Source: Sphingopyxis sp. H115 (GTDB lineage Bacteria; Pseudomonadota; Alphaproteobacteria; Sphingomonadales; Sphingomonadaceae). From it: a stretch of 64,000 bases of DNA. This document shows positions 9,456 to 19,076 of the stretch, piece after piece. The notes beneath the pieces are model-generated. The model was not told the origin of the DNA. It did not search any database and saw only the letters and a list, made by a program, of their open reading frames with translations. The DNA is taken from contig NZ_LNSA01000004.1 in assembly GCF_001468465.1 (NCBI RefSeq), positions 124,001 through 188,000 of the forward strand, in the 5' to 3' direction. The translations under genes and the position numbers were made by a program. Positions within the stretch are counted from its first letter, which is position 1, and each line of letters opens with the position of its first letter.

Positions 9456-10684
9456 TTCGCGTCGCCCAGCGGACGCACCGCGATGCCGGTCAGGCTCGCC
9501 TCGGAATCGAGCAGGAACTGCCCCGATGCGACGATTCTTTCGCCCACCGCCAGCCCGCGCAGTATCTCGGTCTGGCCGCCGCCCTCACGCCCTGTTTGCA
9601 CTTCGGCGGGATGATAGCGCCCGTCGCCCGCGGCGAGCATGACGATGCTGCGCGTGCCCGTGCGGATGACCGCCTCGCTCGGCACCAGCAGTGCCTTCTG
9701 TGCGTCGCCGCCGAGCGCGACATTGGCGAACATGCCGGGGCGCAGGCGTCCGTCGCGATTGGCGAGCTCGATGCGGACGGTGAGCGTGCGGCTGTCGACC
9801 TGCGTCGTCGGCAGTATGGCGATGACGCGCCCGCCAAATGTTTCGCCGGGAAAAGCGGTGAGCGTCGCAACTGCGCGCTGGCCGACGCGCACCGCCCCCG
9901 CCTGCGCCTCGGGCAAGGCGGCGTTTAGCCAGACAGTGCCAAGCCCCGATATTTCGGCGAGCGTCTGGCCCTGTGTCAGCGTGACCCCCGCCCGCGCGCT
10001 GAGCCTCTGCACGACGCCGCCGATCGGCGACCTGATCGTAACGGTCCCGCTTGTCCGCCCGGTCCGATCGACCCGGTTGATGACGGCATCGGACATTCCC
10101 ATCAGCCGAAGCCGTTGCCGCGCGGCCGCCGTCAACTCGGGCCTACCCAGTTTCTTGACGCTCAGATATTCGGTTTGCGCGCCGCCCCATTCGGGCGACT
10201 GAACATCGGCGATCGGCGTCCCGGCGCCGATTACGTCGCCCGGGGCCAGCCGATAGATGCGCTCGACAAAGCCGCCCGAACGCGCCTGGACGATCGCGAC
10301 GTCGCGTTCGTTGAAATCGACCGCGCCGGTGACGTCGAAGGTCGCCGCGAGGCTGCCCATCTCGGCGGCGACGACGCGCATTCCCAGATTTTGCATCGCC
10401 GACGGATCGATCGAAAGGCCCGGCGCGGCGTCGGTCCCGCCGCCTTCGTCGGCATATTTGGGTTCCAGCTCCATATCCATGAAGGGCGACTTGCCCGGCT
10501 TATCGAACTTCTGGTTCGGGAACATCGGGTCGTAATAGTAGAGGATCTTGCGCCCATCGCTTGTGGCGCCGGTCGGCGCGTCGTCCGCGCCGCGCTGCCC
10601 GATCCAGTAACCGCCGCCGCCCGCGATCAGCACCGCGGCCAAAATCCCGGCGCGCCACCGCGCCGCTGTCGTCGCTTCGGTCAT
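9452..10684 (-). CDS. cusB: RND periplasmic adaptor, CusB type
   Basis: A 410-residue membrane-fusion protein with an N-terminal anchor (residues 13-28), then the short heavy-metal-binding domain typical of CusB ([16 protein letters not shown] and [14 protein letters not shown], Met residues as ligands), a biotinyl-lipoyl hairpin part and beta-barrel. It bridges CusA and the outer-membrane channel and accepts metal from CusF. 4-bp overlaps at both ends join it tightly to cusC and cusA. Confidence 0.93.
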   Translation of the reverse strand: MTEATTAARWRAGILAAVLIAGGGGYWIGQRGADDAPTGATSDGRKILYYYDPMFPNQKFDKPGKSPFMDMELEPKYADEGGGTDAAPGLSIDPSAMQNLGMRVVAAEMGSLAATFDVTGAVDFNERDVAIVQARSGGFVERIYRLAPGDVIGAGTPIADVQSPEWGGAQTEYLSVKKLGRPELTAAARQRLRLMGMSDAVINRVDRTGRTSGTVTIRSPIGGVVQRLSARAGVTLTQGQTLAEISGLGTVWLNAALPEAQAGAVRVGQRAVATLTAFPGETFGGRVIAILPTTQVDSRTLTVRIELANRDGRLRPGMFANVALGGDAQKALLVPSEAVIRTGTRSIVMLAAGDGRYHPAEVQTGREGGGQTEILRGLAVGERIVASGQFLLDSEASLTGIAVRPLGDAK

Positions 10685-11907
10685 CGCGCTGTCTCCCCAT
10701 AGATAAAATTGATCCGGATCGCGTCGCGCGCGACCTCGGCCTCGCGCGCCAGAACATCGACTTCGGCTTCGGCCAGCGCGAGCGTCGAGAGCAATGCGGT
10801 CCCGAGGTCGAGCTGGCCGGCGGCGTAGCTGGCGAGGTCAAGCTCGGCGCGCTTTTTCGCCAGTGGCACCAGCCGCAACCGCGCATTGCCGAGCTGTTCA
10901 TGATGCATGTGATGATCGGCGAGATCGGCGTCGAGCGCTGCGGCGATGTCGCGCTTTGCCGCTTCGCGGTCGAGCCGCGCTCGCGTCGCCTCGCTCGCCC
11001 GTGCGGCGATCTTCGGGTCCTGCCGCTTCTTGGCGAAGAGCGGCAGGTCGATGGTGACGCCGAGCGTGACGAGGTCGCCATAATTGGGCTCGCGCCGCCC
11101 ATAGGCCGCCGAGACATTCCAATCGGGCCGCTTTTCGGCGCGGGCGAGGCCGGTTTCGGCATCGGCCGCCAGCGCTCGCGCATCGAGCGCGCGCAGGCGC
11201 GGCAGGGCGTCGATGCCGGCGCGCAGCGCGCTTTCGTCGACGACCGGTGGCGGCGGCGCGCCCGCCGTGTCGGCGGCAGCATCGCCGGTGAAGCGCGCGA
11301 GTTGCGCACGCGCACGCGCGATCTCGGCGGCGAGCGCGCTGCGGCGATCTTTGACCTCGGCGCGGAGCTGTTCGGGCTCGAGCGCCTGCGCCGGCCGCGC
11401 CGCGCCGCTGGCCAACCGCGCGGTCACCGTCGCCTGCAAATCGTTGAGCTCGGCATCGAGCAATTCGAGCTTCTTGAGCCGTTTCTTGGCATAGAAAAGG
11501 TCGATCCAGGCGAGCGCCGTCGCCAGCCGGACGTCCTGCGAAGCGACCGCTTCGTCGGCGCGCGCGATCCCGATGTCGGCGAGCGCGCGCGTCGCCCGCG
11601 CCCGGCGCTTGGCGGGATGTGTGAATTCCTGACTGATACCGATCACCTGCATCGTGAAATTGTCGCGGTTGAGGCGGCCCGCGTCGGGGCCGGTGACCGG
11701 AAAATCCTTGATGGCAAGATCGAGTTTGGGATCGGGCAACCGGTCGGCTGCGATCGCCGCCAACTCGGCGGCGTCGATCCCCGCTTCGCGCCCGCGCAGT
11801 TCGGGCGCCTTGGTTTCCGCTAGCCGAAGCGCATCGTCGAGCGACATCGGTTCGGCGTGCAGGGCCGTGGGCAGCGCAAGCACGGCTGCCGCAAAGAAAA
11901 GGCGCAT
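10681..11907 (-). CDS. cusC: TolC-family outer-membrane efflux channel, CusC role
   Basis: A 408-residue protein with a signal peptide (MRLFFAAAVLALPTALHA) and the two alpha-helical repeats of outer-membrane efflux proteins (for example LAWIDLFYAKKRLKKLELLDAELND). It is the first gene of the cusCBAF operon and would give the exit duct. Its short length and placement fit heavy-metal RND systems of alphaproteobacteria. Confidence 0.9.
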   Translation of the reverse strand: MRLFFAAAVLALPTALHAEPMSLDDALRLAETKAPELRGREAGIDAAELAAIAADRLPDPKLDLAIKDFPVTGPDAGRLNRDNFTMQVIGISQEFTHPAKRRARATRALADIGIARADEAVASQDVRLATALAWIDLFYAKKRLKKLELLDAELNDLQATVTARLASGAARPAQALEPEQLRAEVKDRRSALAAEIARARAQLARFTGDAAADTAGAPPPPVVDESALRAGIDALPRLRALDARALAADAETGLARAEKRPDWNVSAAYGRREPNYGDLVTLGVTIDLPLFAKKRQDPKIAARASEATRARLDREAAKRDIAAALDADLADHHMHHEQLGNARLRLVPLAKKRAELDLASYAAGQLDLGTALLSTLALAEAEVDVLAREAEVARDAIRINFIYGETAR

Positions 11908-11970
11908 GATTTCTCCCTTTTTTGGATCGGGCGGACCATCCCCGGCGCATGGGCCCGGGGATGGAGATAT

Positions 11971-12237
11971 TTACGCCTCGGGGTGCGCCATCTGGCCGAC
12001 GGACATTCTTTTCATGCAATCGGCCGTATCGGCCTTCATCATGTCGCAGTCGCAGTTGGCCATCTGGGCGGATTTGTCCTTCACCCAGACGCGGATCCGC
12101 GAGGTGGTATTGGACTTGTTCGGTCCCGGAACCTGGCGGGTCTGCCATTCATAATGGCCGCGCGATGCTTCCTGCGCGAAAACGGGAGCGGCAAGCGTTG
12201 CTGCCGCGAGCGCGGCAACGGCAAAAAACGGTTTCAT
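11971..12237 (-). CDS. Small secreted Cys/Met-containing protein
   Basis: An 88-residue protein with a signal peptide ending at VFAQ, then about 67 residues with a C-terminal cluster NCDCDMMKADTADCMKRMSVGQMAHPE (given here as NCDCDMM and DCMKRM). No known domain. Three Cys and several Met/His near the end suit soft-metal binding in the periplasm. It lies 63 bp upstream of cusC in the same direction and is probably in the same regulon. Function is inferred from composition and place only. Confidence 0.65.
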   Translation of the reverse strand: MKPFFAVAALAAATLAAPVFAQEASRGHYEWQTRQVPGPNKSNTTSRIRVWVKDKSAQMANCDCDMMKADTADCMKRMSVGQMAHPEA

Positions 12238-12300
12238 GTTGAAATTCCTCGGTTGAAAAGCTTGGGAGTACGCCGAAACAGTCGGCGCGCATCGTGCAGT

Positions 12301-12666
12301 TCAGCCGAGAAGTAGCGGCGGATCGGGCTCGGGGCCGATCGTACGGCCAGTGAGCCGCCGGATCGGAAGCGGATCGAGCAGTCCCGGTATATGGGCCATC
12401 GCCACGAGCGGCATGGCCGACGATACGACGGCGGGAGGGAGTGCGCAGCCCATTTTGGCGATGCAGTCGAGCGTGAGACCTTGGCACGGCTCCTTGCCTC
12501 GCGACTTGTCGACGCTCATCATTTCCGCGCATTCGTCGCTCATGGCTGAGGCCGCGAACGCGGTGTCCGCGATAGGCATTGCCGGCGCCGATGCGAACGC
12601 GGCTTCTTGGGCCAGAAGGCCCAGCACAGCTCCGAAGAGAAGCAGCAGAGAAAGCCAGCGTTTCAC
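12301..12666 (-). CDS. Small exported protein of unknown function
   Basis: A 121-residue protein with an N-terminal hydrophobic signal (KRWLSLLLLFGAVLGLLAQEA), central conserved-looking Cys (DECAEMM, EPCQGLTLDCIAKMGCALPP) and a Pro-rich C terminus ending PDPPLLLG. Four Cys and paired Met resemble other small proteins found next to copper systems in sphingomonads. It precedes the other small secreted protein and cusC in the same direction. No domain recognised. Confidence 0.6.
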   Translation of the reverse strand: MKRWLSLLLLFGAVLGLLAQEAAFASAPAMPIADTAFAASAMSDECAEMMSVDKSRGKEPCQGLTLDCIAKMGCALPPAVVSSAMPLVAMAHIPGLLDPLPIRRLTGRTIGPEPDPPLLLG

Positions 12667-12795
12667 GGTCGAAGCATGTTCCTTGTCAGTCCTGGCGTCA
12701 AACTGAAATTGCGGCGCCTGGACTGCGGGGTTGTTCGCGAGCAGCCCCTCCGCGGTTACACCCGGGCCAGTTAATCCCTGTCCTGCCCGCCGCCA

Positions 12796-13254
12796 TCAGG
12801 CCTTCGGCTTGCGCGAAGAACTGTGCAGGTTGATGATCCGCCACTTGCCGTCCGTCCATTTGAGCACGCTTGTCGCAACGCCATCGCGTTCGACCGTTTC
12901 GCCGCTCGCGAGTATGATCGTGTAGGAATAGGTCTCAGTGGCGATCGCAACCTCGCCTTCGCCCCGCACCGAAACCTTATAGCCCTTGAAGGCGAAGGAC
13001 TTGAACGCCTTGAGCTCGGGCGCGAGATGATGGTCGCGATAATGGGCAAAATTCCCTTCGATGCCGCCCGACTCGAATATCTGGGCGTCAGGCGCGAACA
13101 AGGCTTCGACGCCCGACAGGTCGCGACTCTCGATCGCTTGCTTATATTGCGCCAGCGTCGCCGTCGCCGCTTGATAATCGGGGGTTGACGCAGCGTGGGC
13201 GGGAACCGCGATGACCAGCGCCAGTCCGATCACCGCCTGCTTGATACCTCTCAT
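12796..13254 (-). CDS. Secreted NTF2/SnoaL-like protein
   Basis: About 152 residues: signal peptide (MRGIKQAVIGLALVIAVPAHAAS) and one NTF2-like cone domain (TLAQYKQAIESRDLSGVEALFAPDAQIFESG ... VLKWTDGKWRIINLHSSSRK; pieces quoted). NTF2-like folds bind small ligands or act as simple enzymes. I place the start at 13254 rather than 13293, because the signal peptide begins there. It follows the P-type ATPase gene by 46 bp in the same direction, so it may be co-transcribed. The ligand is unknown. Confidence 0.78.
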   Translation of the reverse strand: MRGIKQAVIGLALVIAVPAHAASTPDYQAATATLAQYKQAIESRDLSGVEALFAPDAQIFESGGIEGNFAHYRDHHLAPELKAFKSFAFKGYKVSVRGEGEVAIATETYSYTIILASGETVERDGVATSVLKWTDGKWRIINLHSSSRKPKA

Positions 13255-13300
13255 CTCTATTCTCTCTTTCTGTACGCGAGCGTTCTCCGCCACGCTTCGA

Positions 13301-15622
13301 TTAGATTTTTGCGAACCGCAGCCGCAGCGAATTGGCGATCACGCTGACCGACGAGAGCGCCATCGCCGCGGCGGCGATGATCGGCGACAGGAGCAGCCCG
13401 AAGATCGGGTAAAGCACGCCCGCCGCCACCGGAATGCCCGCGGCATTATAGGCGAAGGCGAAGAAGAGATTCTGGCGGATATTCGCCATTGTCGCATGGC
13501 TGAGATGCCGCGCCCGCACGATGCCGAGGAGGTCGCCGCGCAATAGTGTGACGCCCGCGCTTTCGATGGCGACGTCGGTTCCCGAACCCATGGCGATGCC
13601 GACATCGGCGGCGGCAAGCGCGGGGGCGTCGTTGACCCCGTCGCCGGCCATGGCGACGATCCCGCCCTCTTCGCGCAGCCGCTGGACGACGGCGCTCTTC
13701 TGGTCGGGGAGGACGTCGGCCTCGACATTGTCGATGCCGAGCCGCCGTGCGATCGCCTCGGCGGTGACGCGATTGTCGCCGGTGAGCATGATGACCTTGA
13801 TTCCGGCTTCGCGCAGCGCCGCGAGTGCGTCGCTCGTCGTCTCCTTGACCGGATCTGCGATAGCGATGACGCCGGCCGCCTTGCCGTTGACCGCGATGTA
13901 GATCGCCGTCGCGCCGTCAGTGCGAAGGCGGTCGGCCGCCGCGGCGAGTGCGCCCAGATCGACGTCATATTCTTCGAGAAAGCTCGCATTGCCAAGGACG
14001 ATCGCCTTGTCGTCGACCGCCCCGACGATGCCCTTGCCGACCGGCTGGTCGACCCCCGATGGCTCCACCAGCGCGAGGCCGCGGTCTTCGGCCGCCCTGA
14101 CGATCGCGGCCGCCAATGGATGTTCGCTGCTGCGCTCGAGGCTCGCGGCGATCCGCAGCACATCCTGCTCCTCGAAGCCGTCGGCGACTTCGATCGCGAC
14201 GACCGAGGGCCTGCCTTCGGTCAGCGTCCCGGTCTTGTCGACGACGAGCGTGTCGACCTTCTCCATCCGTTCAAGCGCCTCGGCATTCTTGATCAGCACG
14301 CCGGCTTCGGCGCCGCGACCCACGCCGACCATGATCGACATCGGCGTAGCGAGGCCGAGCGCGCAGGGGCAGGCGATGATGAGCACCGAGACGGCGGCGA
14401 TAAGGCCATAGGCCATGGCAGGCGCGGGGCCGAGAAGCGACCAGACAATGAAAGCGACAATGGCGACCACTATGACGCCGGGTACGAACCAGCCCGAAAC
14501 GGTATCGGCAAGACGCTGGATCGGCGCCCGGCTGCGCTGCGCGTCGGCGACCATCTGTACGATCCGCGCGAGCATCGTATCGCGCCCGACCTTTTCGCTG
14601 CGCATGAGCAGGCCGCCGGTCTGGTTGATCGTCCCGCCGATCAGCGCCGCGCCGGCCTCCTTGGTCACCGGCATCGACTCGCCCGTGACCATCGATTCGT
14701 CCACCGTTCCGCGGCCTTCTAAGACGATGCCATCGACGGGGACTTTTTCGCCCGGACGGATGCGCAGCATGTCGCCGACCGCGACCTCCTCGAGCGCGAC
14801 CTCTTCGTCGCTCCCGTCAGCGCGGACGCGCCGGGCGAGCTTCGGCGTCAGGTCAAGTAGCGCGCGGATTGCGCCGCTCGTCGTCTCGCGGGCCCTGAGT
14901 TCGAGCACCTGCCCGAGCAGCACCAGCACCGTGATTACCGCGGCGGCCTCGAAATAGACCGCGACCGAGCCGTCGGCGGCGCGGAAGGCTGCCGGGAAGA
15001 TTTGCGGGACAATCGCCGCGATCATGCTGTAGCCCCAGGCAACGCCCGTTCCCATCGCAATGAGGGTGAACATGTTGAGGCTCTTGTTGCGGATCGAGAG
15101 CCAGGCGCGCTCGAAGAAGGGCCAGCCAGCCCATAAAACGACGGGGGTCGCGAGCAACATCTGGATCCAGTTGCTCGTCTGGCGGCCGACGACATCGTGG
15201 AGGCCCGTCAAATGGCCGCCCATCTCAAGTGCAAAGACTGGAAGGGCGAGAAGGAGGCCGACCCAGAAGCGACGCCGCATGTCGTGATATTCTTCGCTGG
15301 GGCCGTCCGACGCGGTTGGCATGACGGGCTCGAGTGCCATGCCGCAGATCGGGCAGCTTCCAGGGCCGGGGCGTTGGATCTCGGGATGCATGGGGCAGGT
15401 CCAGATGGCCCCCTCGGGTGCGTCGGCTGCGGTCGGCTCGCTTTTTGCGGCGTAAAGATCGGGATCGGCCTCGAATTTGGCGAGGCAGCCCGCGCTGCAA
15501 AAATGATGATGCTCGCCGCCGTGCGTCGCCATGTGCGGCGTCGTGGCCGGGTCGACCGTCATGCCGCAGACCGGATCGGTCGTGCTCCCGCTGCCATTTT
15601 CCGCGCCCTGATGATCGTGCAT
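13301..15622 (-). CDS. P1B-type heavy-metal (Cu+/Ag+) ATPase
   Basis: A 773-residue ATPase with two N-terminal metal modules in place of an HMA domain: a YHS-like domain ([20 protein letters not shown] ... [14 protein letters not shown]) and a heavy-metal-binding motif [20 protein letters not shown]. Then come the P-type parts: TGESMPVTK, membrane motif CPC ([12 protein letters not shown], about residue 417), phosphorylation site DKTGTLTEG (about 459), HP dipeptide SEHPLAAAI and the hinge [10 protein letters not shown]. The C terminus ends in the NS...LR helix of Cu+ pumps. It exports Cu+ from the cytosol. No CueR or CsoR gene is adjacent; control may come from the ECF sigma trio or elsewhere. 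Confidence 0.94.
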   Translation of the reverse strand: MHDHQGAENGSGSTTDPVCGMTVDPATTPHMATHGGEHHHFCSAGCLAKFEADPDLYAAKSEPTAADAPEGAIWTCPMHPEIQRPGPGSCPICGMALEPVMPTASDGPSEEYHDMRRRFWVGLLLALPVFALEMGGHLTGLHDVVGRQTSNWIQMLLATPVVLWAGWPFFERAWLSIRNKSLNMFTLIAMGTGVAWGYSMIAAIVPQIFPAAFRAADGSVAVYFEAAAVITVLVLLGQVLELRARETTSGAIRALLDLTPKLARRVRADGSDEEVALEEVAVGDMLRIRPGEKVPVDGIVLEGRGTVDESMVTGESMPVTKEAGAALIGGTINQTGGLLMRSEKVGRDTMLARIVQMVADAQRSRAPIQRLADTVSGWFVPGVIVVAIVAFIVWSLLGPAPAMAYGLIAAVSVLIIACPCALGLATPMSIMVGVGRGAEAGVLIKNAEALERMEKVDTLVVDKTGTLTEGRPSVVAIEVADGFEEQDVLRIAASLERSSEHPLAAAIVRAAEDRGLALVEPSGVDQPVGKGIVGAVDDKAIVLGNASFLEEYDVDLGALAAAADRLRTDGATAIYIAVNGKAAGVIAIADPVKETTSDALAALREAGIKVIMLTGDNRVTAEAIARRLGIDNVEADVLPDQKSAVVQRLREEGGIVAMAGDGVNDAPALAAADVGIAMGSGTDVAIESAGVTLLRGDLLGIVRARHLSHATMANIRQNLFFAFAYNAAGIPVAAGVLYPIFGLLLSPIIAAAAMALSSVSVIANSLRLRFAKI

Positions 15623-15787
15623 CGTCGCCGCTCCCGTACATATAGGATGCCCTCCTGGGGGTGGGGCGTCCGAACGCCGCCGGCCGTGTTCGCCGTTGAC
15701 GGCTTTCCTGACGGTTCCAGAATGAAGCCGCTCCTATCGATACGCAAGAAGAGCAGTTATCCCTCGGATTTTCTTTGCCCCGTACAA

Positions 15788-16465
15788 TCAGATCCGGGGC
15801 TTGCTGGCCTCGATGATCGCGATCGCACCGGTTGGCGTGCGAAACGTCTCAAGTTCGCGAACATCGCGAAAGCCGGCCTCTCTCATCAGCACCGGTAGCA
15901 ATCCATCGGCGTTGGGCTGGGTGTCCTGGACGCCATCGAGCTGCTGGATCGTCAGGCGGAACAGCAACCGCATGAGGCGGCTGCGCTGTTCCCCATAGTC
16001 GGCGACATAGAGTTTGCCGCCGGGCGCGAGCACCTGCCAGGCTTCGCGCAGCAAACGCGCCTTTTCATCAAGTCCGACCTGATGAAGAACGAGGCACAGC
16101 GCTATCTTGGCGGGCGAAAGCCAATCGTCGATCGCCGAAGCCCCGAAAAAGCCAACGCGAAACTCCGGCAGTGGAACAATCTGCGCGGTCTTGGTTTGGG
16201 CAATTCGCGTTGCCGCTTCGTCGGGGTCGATGCCAAGATAGCGGACGCCCGGGCTATGGCGGGCGATCGCCAGCGCGAGATTGCCCGTACCCGAACCGAT
16301 GTCGAGAATGACCTCTCCTTCGGCGAGCGCCATATGGTGAACGAGACGGTCGCGCCACACGCGCTCGCGCGTAGTCACCGCGACGCCGAAATCATAACAG
16401 GGCGTCAGGAAGTGATATCCTGCCGCTGGCGTGTAGGAACGCGCTACGGATATCGGGTCGGGCAA
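15788..16465 (-). CDS. Class I SAM-dependent methyltransferase (paralogue)
   Basis: A 225-residue methyltransferase with SAM motif LDIGSGTGNLALAIARH and GIDPDEAA, then GGKLYVADYGEQRSRLMRLLF and PTGAIAIIEASKP. It shares the LxxADYGEQRSxLMRxLFR...LDG...PNA...PTGxI pattern with the protein at 1238-1897, so the two are paralogues. An AraC-type gene lies upstream in the same direction (115 bp). Substrate unknown; its repetition at both ends of the copper region suggests a linked function. Confidence 0.82.
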   Translation of the reverse strand: MPDPISVARSYTPAAGYHFLTPCYDFGVAVTTRERVWRDRLVHHMALAEGEVILDIGSGTGNLALAIARHSPGVRYLGIDPDEAATRIAQTKTAQIVPLPEFRVGFFGASAIDDWLSPAKIALCLVLHQVGLDEKARLLREAWQVLAPGGKLYVADYGEQRSRLMRLLFRLTIQQLDGVQDTQPNADGLLPVLMREAGFRDVRELETFRTPTGAIAIIEASKPRI

Positions 16466-16580
16466 GGCCGTCTCCTTTCGACGCTTTGGCTTGCCGCTGG
16501 ATTGCGGCCACGCGCGAGACGTTTAGGGGCGAGCTGGCGCGCCCGTCTTGAACGTTTCGCCGGAGCCAGGCGCGTGCCGC

Positions 16581-17306
16581 TCAGGGCACGATTTCGAAAG
16601 CGAAGGCGCTGAGGCCAGCCGAAGGCGTCACTCCGAGCCATTGGGCGCAGCGGCGCGTGAAGTGCGACTGATCGGCATAGCCTCCCGCCGCCGCGGCGTC
16701 GGCGAGACCTCCGCCGCCGACCAGCGCCCGCACTGCGCGCTGAAGCTGGAGCCATTGCAGCAATTTGGCCGGAGGCGCGCCGAAGTCGCGGCTGACGATT
16801 TCGCGCAGGCGCGAGGGTGAGAGGCAGGCAACGTCGGCCAAGGCGCGGGCACTCGACAAATCATCAGGGGCCGCGAGCGCCTCGGACAGGCGTGCATCCA
16901 CCGGACGCGCCCGCGACCGATCGAGATAGCCTGACGCCCAGCGCTTTGCGTCCGCGCCGCTAGCGATATCGCATAGTCCGGCTGTCTCTACCGGTGTCAA
17001 CAGGACAGGCGCCGATCCGACGGACAGCCGCGCGTCGGCGCGAAAAAGCGGGTCGAGATAAAATGATCGCACGAGGGCGCCTGGCGGCCCCAGGCGGTGC
17101 CGGACTTGCGACGCAATGGCTACCGCATGTCCGGCAGGGACTATCATGTCGGCATCGCCAGAAATTTCGAGGTCGCGTTCGACGGCGAGGCTGACCTGAT
17201 GCGCCACATGGCCATGAGGACGGCTGTTCCCGATGCGCGCATCGATCAATGCCCAGCCGGTCCCGAGCATGATCGAGCCGGACCAGGAGACGGTGTTGAG
17301 CGTCAA
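16581..17306 (-). CDS. AraC-family transcriptional regulator (paralogue)
   Basis: A 241-residue protein with an N-terminal cupin-like part (RPHGHVAHQVSLAVE) and a C-terminal AraC DNA-binding domain (LADVACLSPSRLREIVSRDF and LADAAAAGGYADQSHFTRRCAQWLGVTP). Its start overlaps the copD stop by 4 bp, making it the third gene of a copC-copD-araC unit. This links it to copper stress, and its downstream neighbour is the methyltransferase. The ligand is not known. Confidence 0.85.
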   Translation of the reverse strand: MTLNTVSWSGSIMLGTGWALIDARIGNSRPHGHVAHQVSLAVERDLEISGDADMIVPAGHAVAIASQVRHRLGPPGALVRSFYLDPLFRADARLSVGSAPVLLTPVETAGLCDIASGADAKRWASGYLDRSRARPVDARLSEALAAPDDLSSARALADVACLSPSRLREIVSRDFGAPPAKLLQWLQLQRAVRALVGGGGLADAAAAGGYADQSHFTRRCAQWLGVTPSAGLSAFAFEIVP

Positions 17307-18274
17307 ACCGGATCGGCGGCGACGAACGGCTCGAGCGTCCCGAACCAGGCAACCAGCGCGAGTATGGCGAGCGCGGCCGACGCTTCGATGATCAGGCTCC
17401 TGCGCATTGCCGCGAGCGCCGCATCTGGATCGGAATCGACGCTTTCTGCATCGTCGCTTGCCGCCGTCGCCGCCGCGAGCGCAGGCGTCAGTCGCCAGCG
17501 ATTGGCGGCCGCGAGCGCAAGCATCAGTCCAAACAGAGCGAGCTTGGCAAGGAGCAATTGTCCATAGGGCGACCCGAGAGACCGGCCGAGATTCTCGGCG
17601 CCGACGATCATCTGGCTATTGATGAAGCCGGTGGCGGCGATGACGAGGACGCAGATCGTGCCGACGCGCGAGAATTGATCGAGGCTCCGCGCCGCAATTT
17701 GGAGCCCGCCTGGCCATTCGCGGACACGACGTGGTGAGATCAGGATCAGGAAGGCGCCGATCGCGCCGATCCAGACCGCGGCTGCGATCAGATGCAAGAT
17801 GTCGCTGACCCGGTGCACGGTGCCTGCGGCGCCTTCGGTCGCGCCGGCGTGGCCGGACCAGACCAGACTCGCGACGGCCACCGAGCCTGCGGCCGCGAGT
17901 ACGGCGGCCGAAATTGTCGGCCAGCGGACCATCCAGATCGCGACTGCCAGCGCGAGCAGCAGCGCTGCGCTCCGGCAGACCCAGGCTGTGCCGACCTCGG
18001 TCTCGCGAACAAGGTCCCAGAAAGGCTGGAGTTCCAGGGAGAGGAGCCCCACACCCTGCATTGAAGCCGCAAGCACGCCCATCCCCAAGATGGAGAGAAG
18101 CAGTCCGGCGGCGCAGAGCCATCGCTCTGCGCGCCAGATCGAGGCCATCATCGGCTGCGGCGCAAGGCGTTCGCTCCGGGTCAGCGCAAAAAGCGGGAAC
18201 GCAGCAAGACCGGCGATGAGCATCAGGTCCGCATAGAGTGCGAACCTGATGCCGATCAGAACAGGGTCCCCCAC
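17303..18274 (-). CDS. copD: CopD copper-resistance membrane protein
   Basis: A 323-residue protein with about eight transmembrane helices. Helical segments carrying His (SGHAGATEG, VHRVSDILHLIAAAVWIGA) match the CopD family, which works with CopC to move copper across or sense it at the inner membrane. It starts six bases after copC ends and overlaps the AraC gene by 4 bp. Confidence 0.88.
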   Translation of the reverse strand: MGDPVLIGIRFALYADLMLIAGLAAFPLFALTRSERLAPQPMMASIWRAERWLCAAGLLLSILGMGVLAASMQGVGLLSLELQPFWDLVRETEVGTAWVCRSAALLLALAVAIWMVRWPTISAAVLAAAGSVAVASLVWSGHAGATEGAAGTVHRVSDILHLIAAAVWIGAIGAFLILISPRRVREWPGGLQIAARSLDQFSRVGTICVLVIAATGFINSQMIVGAENLGRSLGSPYGQLLLAKLALFGLMLALAAANRWRLTPALAAATAASDDAESVDSDPDAALAAMRRSLIIEASAALAILALVAWFGTLEPFVAADPV

Positions 18275-18280
18275 CGCCTT

Positions 18281-18664
18281 TTACTTTACGGTGAAGCTGA
18301 ATTCGCTCCCCATGCGATGGGTATCGGCGCCGGCCGCGGACCATGTGACCTTGTAGGTTCCTGGCGTCAGCGGCCGCTTGAGCATCAGCATCGCCGACTT
18401 GCCCTCTTTGCCCATCATCGACGAGTAGGGCACCTTCATCGGCGCATGATTGGCCATGCCGGGCATTCCGGTCATGACCAGCTCGGTCTTGAGGGTCGAG
18501 GCGACGATCTTTTCGTTGAACTGCAGATTGACCGACGTGACCTTCGAAACGGTCGAATTGGCGGCCGGCGTCGAGCTGACGAGCTTGGTGTGCGCGCTCG
18601 CTGCGACCGGCGTGATAAGCAGTGCGAAAGCCGCCACTGCAGAGGGGAGAAGAGACTTGAACAT
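18281..18664 (-). CDS. copC: CopC periplasmic copper-binding protein
   Basis: A 127-residue protein. Signal peptide ends ASA, so the mature protein begins with His (HTKLVSSTPAANSTV), the N-terminal Cu(II) ligand of CopC. The Asp/His pair of the same site appears in ADTHRMGSEFSFTV at the C terminus. A Met-rich segment (MTGMPGMANHAPM) may bind Cu(I). The start at 18664 is fixed by a good ribosome site GGAGG seven to eleven bases upstream. It heads the copC-copD-araC unit and is divergent from the sigma/anti-sigma genes. Confidence 0.92.
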   Translation of the reverse strand: MFKSLLPSAVAAFALLITPVAASAHTKLVSSTPAANSTVSKVTSVNLQFNEKIVASTLKTELVMTGMPGMANHAPMKVPYSSMMGKEGKSAMLMLKRPLTPGTYKVTWSAAGADTHRMGSEFSFTVK

Positions 18665-18722
18665 GAACACCTCCAAATGCGTGTCTGTCCTGCTAATACG
18701 CAAGATATCGGCATAGCCCTCA

Positions 18723-18743
18723 AATATTCCGGTATAATATTCC
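18723..18743. promoter_or_regulatory. Direct repeat AATATTCC in the copC/anti-sigma intergenic region
   Basis: Two exact copies of AATATTCC, 13 bp apart start to start (18723-18730 and 18736-18743), overlap a TATAAT at 18733-18738 in the 143-bp gap between divergent copC and the CnrY-like gene. Good candidate for a promoter or activator site, possibly of the adjacent ECF sigma factor; function inferred. Confidence 0.4.
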
Positions 18744-18807
18744 AGTGTGAGGGGTGAAGCGCTTCGGCGCGTATGTACAATGATGGAAAGGTTTGAAGAG
18801 ACGATCG

Positions 18808-19074
18808 ATGGATGAGGAGCTTTGCATTTTGAACAGGATCGATCTGCCCGCAGCGCTCGACGCGCTCGACGATCGCATCATGGGCGCATTGGCGATCCGC
18901 CGGCGCGAAGCGGTAGCAACGCGCCGCCTGATGGCGCTCGCGGCCTTTGTCTCCCTTGGCGGCGGTATTTTTGCGGGGAGCGCGATTTCCCAGCCAGCGG
19001 TCGCGGCAAGTCCCCTTACCCCGTTCGGTCCGCCAAGCGCATTGGCGCCTTCCACCTTGCTGGACGTGCAGTAA
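18808..19074 (+). CDS. CnrY-like membrane anti-sigma factor
   Basis: An 88-residue protein with a cytoplasmic N-terminal half (DEELCILNRIDLPAALDALD), one membrane helix (about residues 37-58, LMALAAFVSLGGGIFAGSAI) and a short periplasmic tail. Size and layout match CnrY, the small anti-sigma factor that holds CnrH at the membrane. It is followed by CnrX-like and sigma-factor genes with tight spacing. Sequence identity to CnrY is not obvious by eye, so the assignment rests on topology and gene order. ATG 18808 is preferred over a TTG five codons earlier. Confidence 0.7.
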   Translation: MDEELCILNRIDLPAALDALDDRIMGALAIRRREAVATRRLMALAAFVSLGGGIFAGSAISQPAVAASPLTPFGPPSALAPSTLLDVQ

Positions 19075-19076
19075 CG

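Noticed and set aside
15623..15787. CueR- or CsoR-type operator before the P-type ATPase
   Set aside because: A C/G-tract near 15650 is suggestive, but no full dyad or spaced promoter like that at 5436-5466 was found.
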